Below, piece after piece: positions 26,663 to 38,228 of a stretch of 64,000 nucleotides of DNA. How positions within the stretch are numbered: position 1 is the first letter of the stretch; every line of letters starts with the position of its first letter. The stretch covers positions 1 through 64,000 of the forward strand of contig JAITUZ010000017.1 of assembly GCA_031286065.1 (NCBI GenBank), in the 5' to 3' direction. A program made the translations under genes and the position numbers. The notes under the pieces were generated by a model. The model did not search any database. It saw only the letters and a list, made by a program, of their open reading frames with translations, and was not told where the DNA came from. The DNA comes from Candidatus Methanimicrococcus odontotermitis (GTDB taxonomy: Archaea > Halobacteriota > Methanosarcinia > Methanosarcinales > Methanosarcinaceae).

Positions 26663-27860
26663 CCATTTCTTTTAATGCCAATCCTGCAAGCTCACCGAAT
26701 AATGGAGGAATTGCGTTTCCAATTTGAGTATATCGAGGAACCTCAAACTTTCGCAACTTTCCCCCCGTTGTATATTTTTCTTTAATTTTATAAGAATCTG
26801 GAAATGTCTGAATTCGTGCATATTCCCTAACAGTTAAAATACGTGGTTCAGAATAATGAATATAATCATCGGGATGAGTTGTTAATGTAGGGCATTTAGA
26901 ATTACCATCCAAAACTGTGATTCCTCTTTTTTTGACACCCCATTCATCTCTTTCTTTACTTGTAAGTCTTTTATTTCGAGCAGGGTATTTTTTCAAAAGG
27001 GTTGAAAATAACATTTTTGTTTCAAGATTATGTTTTGCAAAACTGTGACTATCTGCAACAACTCCTTTCTTTGCAACTTGGTCCCGCATTAATTTTTGAT
27101 AAGAACTTTGAGGAGTACCGTATTTTCCAGCAGCAAAATTTTTACGGTCAGGGCATTGAGTTGTTCCATTTTGTTCAAGTAAATCGGAAATGGCCTCATC
27201 AACCGTCACGTTTTCAGAAATACCTTTCTCTAAAAGAAAATCGTATTTCATCTTTTCAATTAATTCAAAAAACTCTTCAGCTTTTCTGTTTGAAGAATTT
27301 TTTAAAACACCTACTAAAATGAAACGTTCACGCCTTTGAGGAACACCATAATTTGAAAAATCGATAACTTTGGATTTAATATCATATCCAAAATCTTCCA
27401 GTTTTTCTACAACAATTTTGGAGTAAGGAATACCTCGCTTATCCTCTGTAACAAAAGAGTAAGTAAACCCCTTAACATTTTCAAAAAAAATAAGTTTTGG
27501 GCGAACTAAATCAATGAACTTGATATAAGAATAGACAAGTTTATTTCTTTCATCCTCTTCAATGCGTTTACCTGCCATTGAAAATCCTTGGCATGGGGGC
27601 CCGCCAGCCACTAAATCAACCTGTCCACGCAATGACAGTAATTGATCTTTATTTTTTAAAAGTAATTCATTTATGTCATGATTCGTTTCTTCAAGCCAAT
27701 CTGGAAAATAAAAATGCTTCCGCTCCTCGATCAAATTAGATTTCAAAGTAGAAAATGCAAAAGGACTTTTTTCGACTGCAAATAGACCGGTCCAACCTGC
27801 ATTATGCAATCCGAGAGATAACCCTCCGCAACCAGCAAATATGTCAATATAATTTGGCAT
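26646..27860 (-). CDS. DNA (cytosine-5)-methyltransferase
   Basis: The 404-residue enzyme has the ordered C5-methyltransferase motifs. They are FAGCGGLSLGL (I), GGPPCQGFS with the catalytic Cys (IV), IFFENVKGF (VI), QRRERFILVG (VIII) and the terminal YTQIGNAIPP (X). The region between VIII and X (about 190-330) is the target-recognition part and does not show its specificity. It heads a three-gene overlapping operon with the GHKL ATPase and the receiver protein. The restriction enzyme remnant lies at the far end on the opposite strand. Base composition is more AT-rich than the neighbouring vor genes, which supports transfer. Confidence 0.95.
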   Translation of the reverse strand: MPNYIDIFAGCGGLSLGLHNAGWTGLFAVEKSPFAFSTLKSNLIEERKHFYFPDWLEETNHDINELLLKNKDQLLSLRGQVDLVAGGPPCQGFSMAGKRIEEDERNKLVYSYIKFIDLVRPKLIFFENVKGFTYSFVTEDKRGIPYSKIVVEKLEDFGYDIKSKVIDFSNYGVPQRRERFILVGVLKNSSNRKAEEFFELIEKMKYDFLLEKGISENVTVDEAISDLLEQNGTTQCPDRKNFAAGKYGTPQSSYQKLMRDQVAKKGVVADSHSFAKHNLETKMLFSTLLKKYPARNKRLTSKERDEWGVKKRGITVLDGNSKCPTLTTHPDDYIHYSEPRILTVREYARIQTFPDSYKIKEKYTTGGKLRKFEVPRYTQIGNAIPPLFGELAGLALKEMGEMDE

Positions 27861-27962
27861 ATAATCATAAAAAGGAACAAGAGATATAAAAGTATATCAG
27901 TAGAGCAAATGTACGAAATAATATAAATTGGGAGAAATATAATTTGGATTTCAATTCCTTCT

Positions 27963-29425
<1,463 letters not shown>

Positions 29426-29429
<4 letters not shown>

Positions 29430-30490
29430 ACCTTCCTGTTTGCCGCGATTTCGCGAATCTTTTCCATGACTTTACTGATTTCAATGATATTTCCGCCGAG
29501 ACGGCTGACCAAATCAACCGGCCGCTTGCACCGAATCGCGAGCATAATATCATCGCGCATCTGCCCCGCGCTCATTTCAACGGAAATAAACACGCAGTCA
29601 CGTTCCGCGATTTTCTGCAATTCCTTTTCAGGGAAAGGAGAAAGCGTAATCGGACGGAACAGACCGACTTTTAGACCTTCTTTGCGGGCTTCATCGGCGG
29701 AGCTTTTGGAAATGCGGCTGCTGATGCCGTAAGAAACCAAAATGATTTCCGCGTCATCCGTCAGATATTCTTCAAAAAGCGGCTCTTTGTCAGCGATTTC
29801 CTGATACTTCTTCTGAAGCTTCATATTGAAGGCTTCCTGCTGCGCGAAATCCAGGAAAATGGATGTGACGAGATTCTTCTTCGTGTCTTCCGTTCCCGAG
29901 ACCGCCCATGCCGTGTCAATGACAGGTTCGATCGCTTTTTCCGGAAAAACGACGGGCTCCATCATTTGCCCCAAAACGCCGTCCGACAAAATAATAACAG
30001 GATTTCTGTACTTGAACGCTAAATCAAAGCCTTTGTACGTCAAATCACACATTTCCTGAACCGAATTCGGCGCCAGAACAATATTTTTATAGTTTCCGTG
30101 GCCGCCGCCTTTAACAGCCTGATTGTAATCGGCCTGCTCGGGGCCGATATTTCCCAAACCCGGACCGGCGCGCTGGATATCAACGATGACTGCCGGCAAT
30201 TCGGCGCCGGCCAAATAAGAAATGCCTTCCTGTTTCAAACTCATTCCGGGACCCGAAGATGCCGTCAAGACGCGGTGTCCCGCTGCGGCCGCGCCGTAAA
30301 CCATATTGACAGCCGCTTCTTCAGATTCCGCCTGAACAAACTTGCGTCCGGCTTGTGGGAAATAAGAGGACGCCTCGTGCAGAATTTCACTGGCGGGCGT
30401 GATCGGGTATCCGAAATAACAGTCACAGCCGGCATACATCGCGCCGATGATAACGGCCGTATTTCCTTTAATCAATTGAGCAGACATCAT
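29426..30490 (-). CDS. vorB: 2-oxoisovalerate:ferredoxin oxidoreductase, alpha-type subunit
   Basis: The 354-residue protein is the pyrimidine-binding and domain II subunit of the 2-oxoacid:ferredoxin oxidoreductase family. Conserved segments are [50 protein letters not shown], and [19 protein letters not shown]. It pairs with the fused subunit encoded next to make the thiamine site. It abuts vorC directly and overlaps vorA by 4 bases, so all three are one operon. A related 2-oxoglutarate enzyme (Kor) cannot be excluded from sequence alone, but the beta-gamma fusion favours Vor. Confidence 0.9.
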
Positions 30491-30742
30491 TCAGGTCTCC
30501 GCTTTTGCTTTTTTCGGAACGTGAACTTCAATCGCATTCGGCTCGGGGCAGGTATAATAACAGTTTCCGCAGCCGCTGCAGCCTTCACCTTTATAGGCCG
30601 CGTACATGTAACCGCGTTCGTTCAAAACCGTTCCCGGCTCCAAAACATTTCTCGGGCAATCCAAAATGCACCGGCCGCAGGCTTTGCATTCAAGCGCGTG
30701 AATCACCGGATAAGGAGACTGTTTTTCTTGTAATTCAGACAT
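30491..30742 (-). CDS. vorC: Ferredoxin-like subunit of the Vor complex
   Basis: The 83-residue protein carries two 4Fe-4S motifs, [12 protein letters not shown] and [12 protein letters not shown], separated by about 30 residues. It passes electrons from the thiamine site to external ferredoxin. It is the first gene of the vorCBA operon. A ribosome site (aggtgg) is close upstream and a TATA-like element lies around 30812-30825. Confidence 0.92.
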   Translation of the reverse strand: MSELQEKQSPYPVIHALECKACGRCILDCPRNVLEPGTVLNERGYMYAAYKGEGCSGCGNCYYTCPEPNAIEVHVPKKAKAET

Positions 30743-30877
30743 TCATCCACCTCTTAAAAAATAACTTGAAAAGAATAAACTCATTCATTTGACATTATTG
30801 GAAGAAATGACTGTATTTATAATTAATGACAATGAGAGACGAACAGTGCCGTCAGAATGACAAATCAAATAAAAGAA

Positions 30878-31399
30878 TTATTTTTTGGAGGCAAGAGATT
30901 TCCAAACAATAAATATGAAAAGAAACACCAAAACAATCAATGAGATGAATTGAATTAAAATTGAATAACTGATACTGGGGAACTGCACCATATCACTGCT
31001 TACAAATACAATATTTGCTTTATCTATCGAAACATGTGACGCGTATTTGTTTATAATATCAGAAACTGCTTTAAAATCATTATCATCTATCTCATCCGCA
31101 ATTTTGTAATAACATTCAATCAAAATGAGACCATCGGACGTGACTCCGGCAGAAATAATAAATCCGCCATTCTCATACAGATAATCGTTTAATTCATTTT
31201 CATTATAAAGAGATTCAAGAATAAAACCTAATTTTTCAATATCTTGGGCTTCTGAAGACGATGGGATGTCACCATATAAAATAGGACTGCCGAAATAAGT
31301 CAGATTATTTTGAGTACAATATATCGGTGTAATCAGAAACAGAATAACGGAAAAAAAGCATAAGAAATGCATCAGAGAGAAAGATTTCAATTGATTCAC
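30878..31399 (-). CDS. Membrane-anchored prodomain-like protein paired with the protease
   Basis: The 173-residue protein has an N-terminal hydrophobic leader (about 9-27, ending ITPIYC, perhaps lipidated), an extracellular part and a C-terminal membrane anchor (about 145-168). The middle (about 57-125) matches the N-terminal region of the neighbouring trypsin-like protease: LNDYLYENGG here against LEKYLYENGG there, followed by a similar spacing of hydrophobic strands and helices. It lacks any protease domain. It could be a membrane-held inhibitor or chaperone of the protease, or a relic of a duplicated protease gene. The start is GTG at 31399 and is uncertain. Confidence 0.65.
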   Translation of the reverse strand: MNQLKSFSLMHFLCFFSVILFLITPIYCTQNNLTYFGSPILYGDIPSSSEAQDIEKLGFILESLYNENELNDYLYENGGFIISAGVTSDGLILIECYYKIADEIDDNDFKAVSDIINKYASHVSIDKANIVFVSSDMVQFPSISYSILIQFISLIVLVFLFIFIVWKSLASKK

Positions 31400-31416
31400 C
31401 TTTATAAAAAATTAAA

Positions 31417-31439
31417 ATGATATCTTTAATAGATATCAT
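31417..31439 (-). terminator. Perfect hairpin between the protease gene and its paralogue
   Basis: The arms atgatatct and agatatcat form a 9-bp stem with a 5-base loop, directly behind the protease stop codon and 18 bases before the next start. It may terminate or stabilise the protease mRNA end. Confidence 0.5.
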
Positions 31440-32671
31440 CACTCCCTAAAGAGTGGAACATACCCCAGTTTTGTAATTTCAGTACAAGGCGTATAATATG
31501 TTCGTCCATTTATACCCAATGTTCCACTTCCGCCTGTGATAGTACCCATTAAATAAGCTTTACCATCCTCACGAATATGGAAAATTGGACCACCGCTATC
31601 ACCACCGGTTCCGATACATGGTTCAACAACACCCAATCGATCAAGTTTGACTCCAACAAATGTATAATTATTGTAATATCCAATTGTTGTACCAGATGTT
31701 AATCCAGTCGCTTTCCCAGATTTTAAAACAGTATAATTGTTTCCAATCGTTCCATAATATCCTCCAACCGAATGATTAATTTCGGTACCATTGGCATATT
31801 GTCTGACACTGCTGTTATTTAATACTTTAGAATAAAATTTAGTACCATTGACATTATTACATGGAACGAATGCTGCGTCAATATTTGTGTAATTAACATT
31901 CATCGATCCGACACTTCCATTCGGATGGAGCAACAGCGGTTGATAAACGGTGGCACGGGAGAAATTGGAAAGATGAGCAGCTGTTACAAAGCCTTTTTGA
32001 TTTGTACCATTTTGTATTGCTGCAAAACCAACGGTTCCTGAAAGAAGTTTAGAAGTCTCCATACCAACGCCCCCAATAACAGGTCTGAAGCTGCTGTTGT
32101 AACCCAACACTGCTAAAGCAGAAGCTTTCTCCATAGTCTCCGTGGCCTCCGAAACAGAGAACGAAGGCGTCTTTTCAATAGAAAATATCACAGGTACATC
32201 TGACATATCTTCTTTAAAAGCATATATTTCAAAAATGTCATAAATCTCTTTCAGATTACTTTGGCTTATATTGCCACATTCCTCATGAATTAGAATATTG
32301 ATGTAACCTTTGTTAAATGGTCCATACCCAACAACAGGACCACCATTCTCATAAAGATATTTTTCTAATGCGGAATCCTCAGCAATCTTGTCTGAGACAT
32401 TACACAAAATAAACCATCAATCAGCTGATTCCCTTCCAGCATTTTTTTGAGGAATAGAACCATAAGTAGCAAGGGTATTATCAGGAGTTCCTTTTAGATT
32501 ATTTAAAGAAACAAAAAAATTAGAATCTAAAGAAAAACCACTTTGAATCATATCCTCGTAAACAATTTCTTGTGTAATGACTCCATCTTCCGGAAGTTGA
32601 CCAACCGCCTGAGAAATCAAGCACATAAGGAACAACAGCGTTATTAAGTAAATACACGCATTTTTTATCAT
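31439..32671 (-). pseudogene. Secreted trypsin-like (S1) protease interrupted by an in-frame TGA
   Basis: The frame begins at 32671 with a signal peptide (MIKNACIYLITLLFLMCLIS) and runs 84 codons to a TGA at 32417-32419. It continues in the same frame without another stop to 31439. The second part has a prodomain-like stretch (LEKYLYENGG) and a chymotrypsin-fold domain with the catalytic His in FVTAAHLS, Asp in NIDAAFV and Ser in GTGGDSGGPIF. A strong ribosome site (ggaggt) precedes the ATG. Without the TGA this would be a secreted protease of about 410 residues with several N-glycosylation sequons. It may be a recent nonsense mutation, a sequencing error or rare readthrough. Confidence 0.75.
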
Positions 32672-32850
32672 ATTTTAACCTCCCAATTAAAACTGCGAAA
32701 TTTAAAAAATCGCAAGTATATTTTGCTGACTTAATACAGCAAATAAAAAAGAGATCTGAACTGTATAAAAAACTTATTAAATAATCGCCAATAAAAAAAT
32801 GTTAAAATTATACATTCATAAGAATGTATAAATATTGAATTAAATTCAGA

Positions 32851-34569
32851 TTATATACCTTTAGTATGCTCATCCTCTTCACGAATCTCAACACGCCGGA
32901 TTTTACCGCTGATGGTTTTCGGAAGCTCGTCAACAAATTCGATGATTCTCGGATATTTGTAAGGTGCCGTGATCTTTTTGGTATGGTTCTGAAGCTCTTT
33001 TTTAAGTTCATCGGACGCTTTGTCTTTATATTCTTTCGTTAAAATGACCGTCGCTTTCACGACCTGACCGCGGACGGGGTCCGGAACGCCCGTAATGGCG
33101 CATTCCAGTACGGCAGGATGCTGAATGAGCGCGCTTTCAACTTCAAACGGACCGATTTTATAGCCGGAACTTTTGATGATGTCATCCGTTCTGCCGACAA
33201 ACCAGAAATAACCGTCTTCATCTTTCCAGGCCGTATCTCCGGTATGATAATAACCGTCATGCCAAGACTCGCGCGTTTTTTCATCGTCAAATTTGTAGCC
33301 CGAGAAAAAGCCCGGCGGCAGCGCCGAAAGATTCGTTGACCCGGGATTTTCGGAAACGGCGACAACGATTTCGCCTTCTTCGCCGACATCGCATTCGCTG
33401 CCTTCGAGATTGATGATTTTAATATCGTAGCAAGGGACGGGTTTTCCCATAGATCCCGGCTTGGGGGTCATCCACGGCAGCGTGGCGATACAGACAATCA
33501 ATTCCGTCTGGCCGTAGCCTTCCATAAGCTGCATGCCCGTAAATTCTTTGAATTTTTCAAACACTTCCGGATTCAGCGGCTCGCCCGCGACGACGCAATA
33601 TCGAAGCGTGCTGAAATTGTACTTGGACAACTCTTCTTTGATGAAAAAACGATAAGTTGTCGGCGGCGCGCAGAATGTCGTCACGCCGTATTGAGCGATT
33701 TTTGTCATCATACTGCCGGCATCAAACCGATCATAATCATAAATGAAAACGGATGTTCCCCAAATCCACTGCCCGTAGATTTTGCCCCAGACACATTTTG
33801 CCCATCCGCTGTCAGCCATCGTATAGTGAAGACCGTCATCAGAAACATTCTGCCAGTAGCCGGCCGTTAAAATATGCCCGAGCGGATAAGCGAAGTTGTG
33901 GCAGACCATTTTCGGAAAACCGGTCGTGCCCGATGAGAAATAATAAAGCATGTCGTCGGTGTTTTTTGTCGCGCCGCTGCCGGCCGGCCGGACAAAATCA
34001 GCGGAAGACGCGGCCAGTTCCGCTTCAAAATCCGTCCATCCTTCGGCACCCTTTGAATTGCCGCCGACATTCCATTTCAAGAAACCGGATTTCCCCATTT
34101 TTTGAAGCGCGGCGTCAAAAATCAGATCCAATCCGCCCTCATTGATTCCGACGACACCGCATGCGCCCGATTTTTCAAGACGGTAAATAATGTCGCGCTC
34201 TTTAAGCATGTGCGTTGCGGGAACGGCGATCGCGCCGATTTTATGAAGCGCGGGAAGACATATCCAGAAAGTATAGTGGCTCTTGAGCGTCAAAATGATT
34301 GCGGACCCTTTTTTAACGCCGTGTTTTTTGAAAAGATTGGCGGCTTTGTCGGTTTGTATTTTAAGCGCGCCGAAAGTCATAATTTTTTCATTGCCGCAAT
34401 CGTCGCACCACACAAAAGCGACTTTTTCCGGATCAATTTCCGCGTAGCGGTCAAGCACATCGTAAGCGAAATTAAAATTTTCGGGAATACTGAGTTTGAA
34501 ATTTTCTTTAAAATCATCATACGATTCAAACTCGGTTTTTGAAACAAAATCATGGATAAGATTACTCAT
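32851..34569 (-). CDS. AMP-forming acyl-CoA synthetase (medium/branched-chain type)
   Basis: The 572-residue ANL-superfamily enzyme shows the P-loop [21 protein letters not shown], the [23 protein letters not shown] hinge-region segment (split in two motifs), [10 protein letters not shown] and the catalytic lysine in [10 protein letters not shown]. It activates a carboxylic acid to its CoA thioester. The closest known group is the medium-chain acyl-CoA synthetases, of which a Methanosarcina acetivorans member prefers 2-methylbutyrate. A branched-chain or aryl acid scavenging role linked to the nearby vor operon is inference. It follows an XRE-cupin regulator gene after 53 bases. Confidence 0.92.
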   Translation of the reverse strand: MSNLIHDFVSKTEFESYDDFKENFKLSIPENFNFAYDVLDRYAEIDPEKVAFVWCDDCGNEKIMTFGALKIQTDKAANLFKKHGVKKGSAIILTLKSHYTFWICLPALHKIGAIAVPATHMLKERDIIYRLEKSGACGVVGINEGGLDLIFDAALQKMGKSGFLKWNVGGNSKGAEGWTDFEAELAASSADFVRPAGSGATKNTDDMLYYFSSGTTGFPKMVCHNFAYPLGHILTAGYWQNVSDDGLHYTMADSGWAKCVWGKIYGQWIWGTSVFIYDYDRFDAGSMMTKIAQYGVTTFCAPPTTYRFFIKEELSKYNFSTLRYCVVAGEPLNPEVFEKFKEFTGMQLMEGYGQTELIVCIATLPWMTPKPGSMGKPVPCYDIKIINLEGSECDVGEEGEIVVAVSENPGSTNLSALPPGFFSGYKFDDEKTRESWHDGYYHTGDTAWKDEDGYFWFVGRTDDIIKSSGYKIGPFEVESALIQHPAVLECAITGVPDPVRGQVVKATVILTKEYKDKASDELKKELQNHTKKITAPYKYPRIIEFVDELPKTISGKIRRVEIREEDEHTKGI

Positions 34570-34622
34570 AAATAACTCTCGTCAAGGATAATTGTGAATA
34601 AAGAACATCAGAAACGATGTTT

Positions 34623-35171
34623 TCAAAGGATGACGGCCAAAAACTTCGCCGGCTTGCCGTCAAGCGCTTTCATGGCGTGCGGATAGTTGGAATCAAAATA
34701 AATCGAGTCGCCCGGATTTAAAATGACTTCATTGCTGTGGATGTAGATTTTTAAACAGCCTTCTAATATGTAGTTGAATTCCTGTCCGGGGTGAGAGTGA
34801 AGCGCAGGCTCGCCGTCTTTGGGCTCGGCCGTCACGATAAACGGTTCGATTTTCTTGCCGATGAATTTCTCCGCGAGCGCCTGATATTTATATTGACTGC
34901 GGCGTTCAACGGAAACGCCTTTATCGTCACGCGTCACCGTAAAAACATTCATGCGCGGCGATTCGCCCGTTAAAAGAAGAGACATGTCGACTTTGAAGAA
35001 ATTGGCGATTTCCAAAAGGACACCGGCCGGAATGTCGGCTTCCGCGTTTTCATATGTCAAATAAGTCTCGACCGAGATGTCCAGCTCAGACGCGATCTCA
35101 TCGGGCGCAATATCGGAAACTTCACGAAGCTCCTTAATGCGGTTTGCAATTTCAATAATTTTTTCCTGCAT
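34623..35171 (-). CDS. XRE-type regulator with cupin sensor domain
   Basis: The 182-residue protein joins an N-terminal helix-turn-helix (about 8-62, with [21 protein letters not shown] as the HTH core) with a C-terminal cupin_2 barrel (about 105-180, [14 protein letters not shown] and [17 protein letters not shown]). Proteins of this build usually regulate an adjacent metabolic operon in response to a small ligand bound in the cupin. It is immediately upstream of the acyl-CoA synthetase gene on the same strand. In many archaea this pair occurs together, so regulation of organic-acid activation is likely. Confidence 0.92.
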   Translation of the reverse strand: MQEKIIEIANRIKELREVSDIAPDEIASELDISVETYLTYENAEADIPAGVLLEIANFFKVDMSLLLTGESPRMNVFTVTRDDKGVSVERRSQYKYQALAEKFIGKKIEPFIVTAEPKDGEPALHSHPGQEFNYILEGCLKIYIHSNEVILNPGDSIYFDSNYPHAMKALDGKPAKFLAVIL

Positions 35172-35269
35172 AATTAAACACCAAATATTAAGATAATGGA
35201 AAAGAACAAAGGGACATAAAAAATAATCGGTGAATCAAAATAGAAAAGGAACGAAAATTTTTTGACATT

Positions 35270-35352
35270 TGAATAAAACGGAAATAATTAAAAAAATGAA
35301 AGAAAAATAAAAAGAGAAAATGAAAAGAAAAAAATGAAAAGAGAAAAATGAA
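35270..35352. repeat. Purine-rich repeat behind the HEAT-like gene
   Basis: Several imperfect copies of aatgaaaagagaaa stand just past the stop of the minus-strand gene at 35363. On that transcript the tract is U-rich (repeated CUUUUCAUUUU). Confidence 0.75.
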
Positions 35353-35362
35353 AAGCCTAAAC

Positions 35363-37027
35363 TCAATAGCGCGGCTTTTCTTGTTTTAAATAATTCACCG
35401 GATTATAAGCCGGAAAACCGCGGCGCTCCAGCTCATCCAAAGCCAGCCGCCTGTGCTCTTCAAAAGAAAGCGTAAATGAAGAAATCACATTGCCTGCCGG
35501 GTCCGTCTGCGTAATCTCCAAATCTTTTTTACGAGAAATCAAATGCAAAAGGTTGCTTGTCGTCGGCGTGTTGGCGGAGCGCAGACGGTTGATTGCGGCC
35601 GCGATTTCTTTGTGAGAAAGAATCGGCGTGTTCTCACCGCTTTCGTAACTGTAAGTAAATCCGATGGCTTTAATGAAAGAATTCATAACGGGCGCTTCGA
35701 ATCCGACAAGTTCGGAGATTCCAAGAAGCATGTTTTCAGAATACTTCGCCTTGAAACCGATGCCGTAAGAATCAAAGATGCGCTTAAACGACCACTCGAT
35801 AACATCGGCAAGCTCTTCAGGAGCGAGCAGCGCCATAACTTCCGTCGGCGTGTCTAAATCGTTCTGCGTGCAGTAATCGCGCATTTTTTTGGCGAGCGCG
35901 GAAGCTGAAGCGTCTTCGGCGCAGTTGGCTTTCATCATTGCCGCGATGACGGCAAAAGCGGAATAGCCGGCGCGGTCAAAAAGAAGCGCGGCGTCGGAGA
36001 CATAAACGCTCAAAAGTTCGCGGCAGAGACGCGGTCCTTCTTCTTTCATAAACCCGACGCACTGAAAAGCGCAGACGATTTCCGAAGAGGTGCCTTTTTG
36101 GGCGTAATGAACGATCAGCGGCCGGACAGTCTTTTCAATTCGGCCGAAAAACTTCATGCCGCGCTCTTTCGTGAGCGGCGAATCGGTGCTGACCAAAATC
36201 ATCCAGACCAAGTCCATTTGATCAGGGCGGAGCGTCTCTTTTTTCTCTAAGACTTCAAGGATGCGGGTGCGAGCGGATTCATCGGCGGAAATGGCTTTTT
36301 CAAGAAGCGCATAAACTTCCGAATTGTCTTCCGCCAGCGGGACCGCGATTTGAATCGCTCTTTTCTGAGCCCGGGAACTGAAATCCGCCAGATATCGGCT
36401 CAGCTTTCCAATATTGGGCTCCAGCCGGCCGCGCATTTCCAAAATGGCTTGGGCGGCATTGTCACCGAGCGGATAAAGGTCAAGCATGTCGTAAAGCGCT
36501 TCGGAGACGGGAGACAAATCGCCGTCCGCTTGCGGAATCAAAATCAAAGCTTCCGGCGCGTAATCGGATTCGCGGTTCAAAAAAGACGCGAGGATCGGAA
36601 GAATGGAAGGCGGCAGATGAATTTTATCAAAAAACGGAACGACTTTTCTCTTTGTTTCGATATCCGCGTCCCGAAGCACCGCTTCGAGAAACGGGTAACT
36701 GTTAACGACGACGGCGGCCGGAAGATCATCAAGAACGAATTCGAGATTATCGGGCGCATTCAGAAGCGTTTCGGCGAAAGGCGTACACAGTTCGCCCGGC
36801 AGTTCGGCACCGCATAAAAGAACATACAGATTTTCGGCAGCAGCTTGATGTTTTTTAGAACGCGCCGCCTGTAAAGTGATTTCACCGAAACGCTTGACCA
36901 TAAGCGGCAGCAGTTCCGGCCCGCCGCTGACCAAAAACGCTTTGCCCTGTTCAACCTTTTGCTCTTTATCAGAACTGAGCGCCTCAATCGCTTTTTCAGG
37001 CGTCATTTCGGAATTAAATAATCCCAT
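35363..37027 (-). CDS. HEAT/ARM-like helical repeat protein, function unknown
   Basis: The 554-residue protein is almost entirely alpha-helical and looks like a solenoid of about 35-40 residue helix pairs (for example AAQAILEMRGRLEPNIGKLS), resembling HEAT or armadillo repeats. There is no signal peptide, membrane segment or catalytic motif. Such solenoids usually serve as binding scaffolds. I start at the ATG at 37027, which has a ggagg site 8 bases upstream; a further ATG five codons earlier overlaps that site. It follows the M42 peptidase gene on the same strand after about 70 bases. I do not recognise a specific family. Confidence 0.8.
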   Translation of the reverse strand: MGLFNSEMTPEKAIEALSSDKEQKVEQGKAFLVSGGPELLPLMVKRFGEITLQAARSKKHQAAAENLYVLLCGAELPGELCTPFAETLLNAPDNLEFVLDDLPAAVVVNSYPFLEAVLRDADIETKRKVVPFFDKIHLPPSILPILASFLNRESDYAPEALILIPQADGDLSPVSEALYDMLDLYPLGDNAAQAILEMRGRLEPNIGKLSRYLADFSSRAQKRAIQIAVPLAEDNSEVYALLEKAISADESARTRILEVLEKKETLRPDQMDLVWMILVSTDSPLTKERGMKFFGRIEKTVRPLIVHYAQKGTSSEIVCAFQCVGFMKEEGPRLCRELLSVYVSDAALLFDRAGYSAFAVIAAMMKANCAEDASASALAKKMRDYCTQNDLDTPTEVMALLAPEELADVIEWSFKRIFDSYGIGFKAKYSENMLLGISELVGFEAPVMNSFIKAIGFTYSYESGENTPILSHKEIAAAINRLRSANTPTTSNLLHLISRKKDLEITQTDPAGNVISSFTLSFEEHRRLALDELERRGFPAYNPVNYLKQEKPRY

Positions 37028-37100
37028 TTTTGCATCCTCCAAAATATCATGAATTGTTAAAAAAAGAAAAGCGGTTAAAATTAAAAGATTTTGTTACCGC

Positions 37101-38216
37101 TTACTCCGCTTTTTTTGAAAAGTATTTGTGCGCTCTTTCAATTGCGGCAACTGTTAACTCTACGCCTTCTTCGATATCGTTCAAATCAATGACTTCAACA
37201 GGAGAGTGGATATAGCGCGTCGCGATTTGAATCGTTCCCGTCGGAATGCCGTCTTTTGTCAAATGAATCGCGGAAGCGTCAGTCGTGCCGCCTTCGCCGA
37301 CATTTAATTGGACACGCATATTTTGTTTATCAGCGGCGTCACGGAGCCATTTGACGACCTGCGGATGCGCAATCAAACCGCGGCCGGAGGCGTCCGAAAT
37401 AGAAATGATCGGACCCGCGCCGATTTCAAGCGGAGAATCGAGTTTGGTAATGCCGGGGTGGTCACCCGGAATGGTCGTGTCAAGAGCGACGGCAACGTCG
37501 GCGGCAACGGCGTAAGCCGCGGTTTTGGCGCCTTTTAAGCCGACTTCTTCCTGAACGGTTCCGACAGCGCAGACGGTGGCCTTGATGTCTTTTCCTTTCA
37601 GGCGGCGCATGACTTCGACCATTAAAGCGATGCCGGCGCGGTTGTCAAAACATTTTCCGGTCGCGCGGTCATTGGCAAGCTTTACGAATCGGCGGTCAGG
37701 GGTAATCCAAGTGCCGACTTCAACGCCGAGATTTTTGACCTCTTCGGCATTTTTTGCGCCGATGTCAATAAATAAGTCTTTGTGTTTGACGGGAGACTTC
37801 GCGTCTTCGGGTGTCATGACATGCGGCGGTTTTGAGCCGATAACGCCGTAAAGATCGCCTTTGGTGCCGTGGAGAACGACCCGCTGATTGAGAAGCGTCG
37901 GGTCAAACCAGCCGCCGAACTTGGCGAACCTGAGAAAACCGCTGTCGTCAATGTATTTAACCATCAGACCGATTTCATCCATATGGGCGGCCAGCATAAG
38001 GGTCGGACCGTTTGGAGAGCTGCCTTTGCGAACGGCAATCAAACTGCCGAGAGCGTCGAATTTGATTTCATCCGTACAGTCTTTCAAATCTTCTTTAAGG
38101 AGGCGGCAGATGTCATCTTCATTTCCGGAAATGCCGTGAGCGTTTGAATATTTTTCAAGCAGAGACGCGACAGCGTCCAATGATTTCGAATCGTTTGTCA
38201 AATTAAATCCCTTCAT
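37101..38216 (-). CDS. M42-family dinuclear metallo-aminopeptidase
   Basis: The 371-residue protein matches the M42 (glutamyl aminopeptidase/FrvX-like) family. Metal ligands are visible in LAAHMDEIGLMV, the bridging Asp in CFDNRAGIALMV, the catalytic Glu pair in GTVQEEVGLKGA, VALDTT near the third site and the final His in ATRYIHSPVEVI. Members form large tetrahedral assemblies that trim peptides from the proteasome. The N-terminal 25 residues are longer than usual. It is downstream of the glutamine-synthetase-like gene with only 12 bases between. Confidence 0.93.
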   Translation of the reverse strand: MKGFNLTNDSKSLDAVASLLEKYSNAHGISGNEDDICRLLKEDLKDCTDEIKFDALGSLIAVRKGSSPNGPTLMLAAHMDEIGLMVKYIDDSGFLRFAKFGGWFDPTLLNQRVVLHGTKGDLYGVIGSKPPHVMTPEDAKSPVKHKDLFIDIGAKNAEEVKNLGVEVGTWITPDRRFVKLANDRATGKCFDNRAGIALMVEVMRRLKGKDIKATVCAVGTVQEEVGLKGAKTAAYAVAADVAVALDTTIPGDHPGITKLDSPLEIGAGPIISISDASGRGLIAHPQVVKWLRDAADKQNMRVQLNVGEGGTTDASAIHLTKDGIPTGTIQIATRYIHSPVEVIDLNDIEEGVELTVAAIERAHKYFSKKAE

Positions 38217-38228
38217 TTTCTTTTTAAA

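Noticed and set aside
32417-32419. TGA in the protease gene as selenocysteine or tryptophan
   Set aside because: No selenocysteine insertion structure could be recognised, the position is not at a catalytic site, and other genes use TGA as stop.
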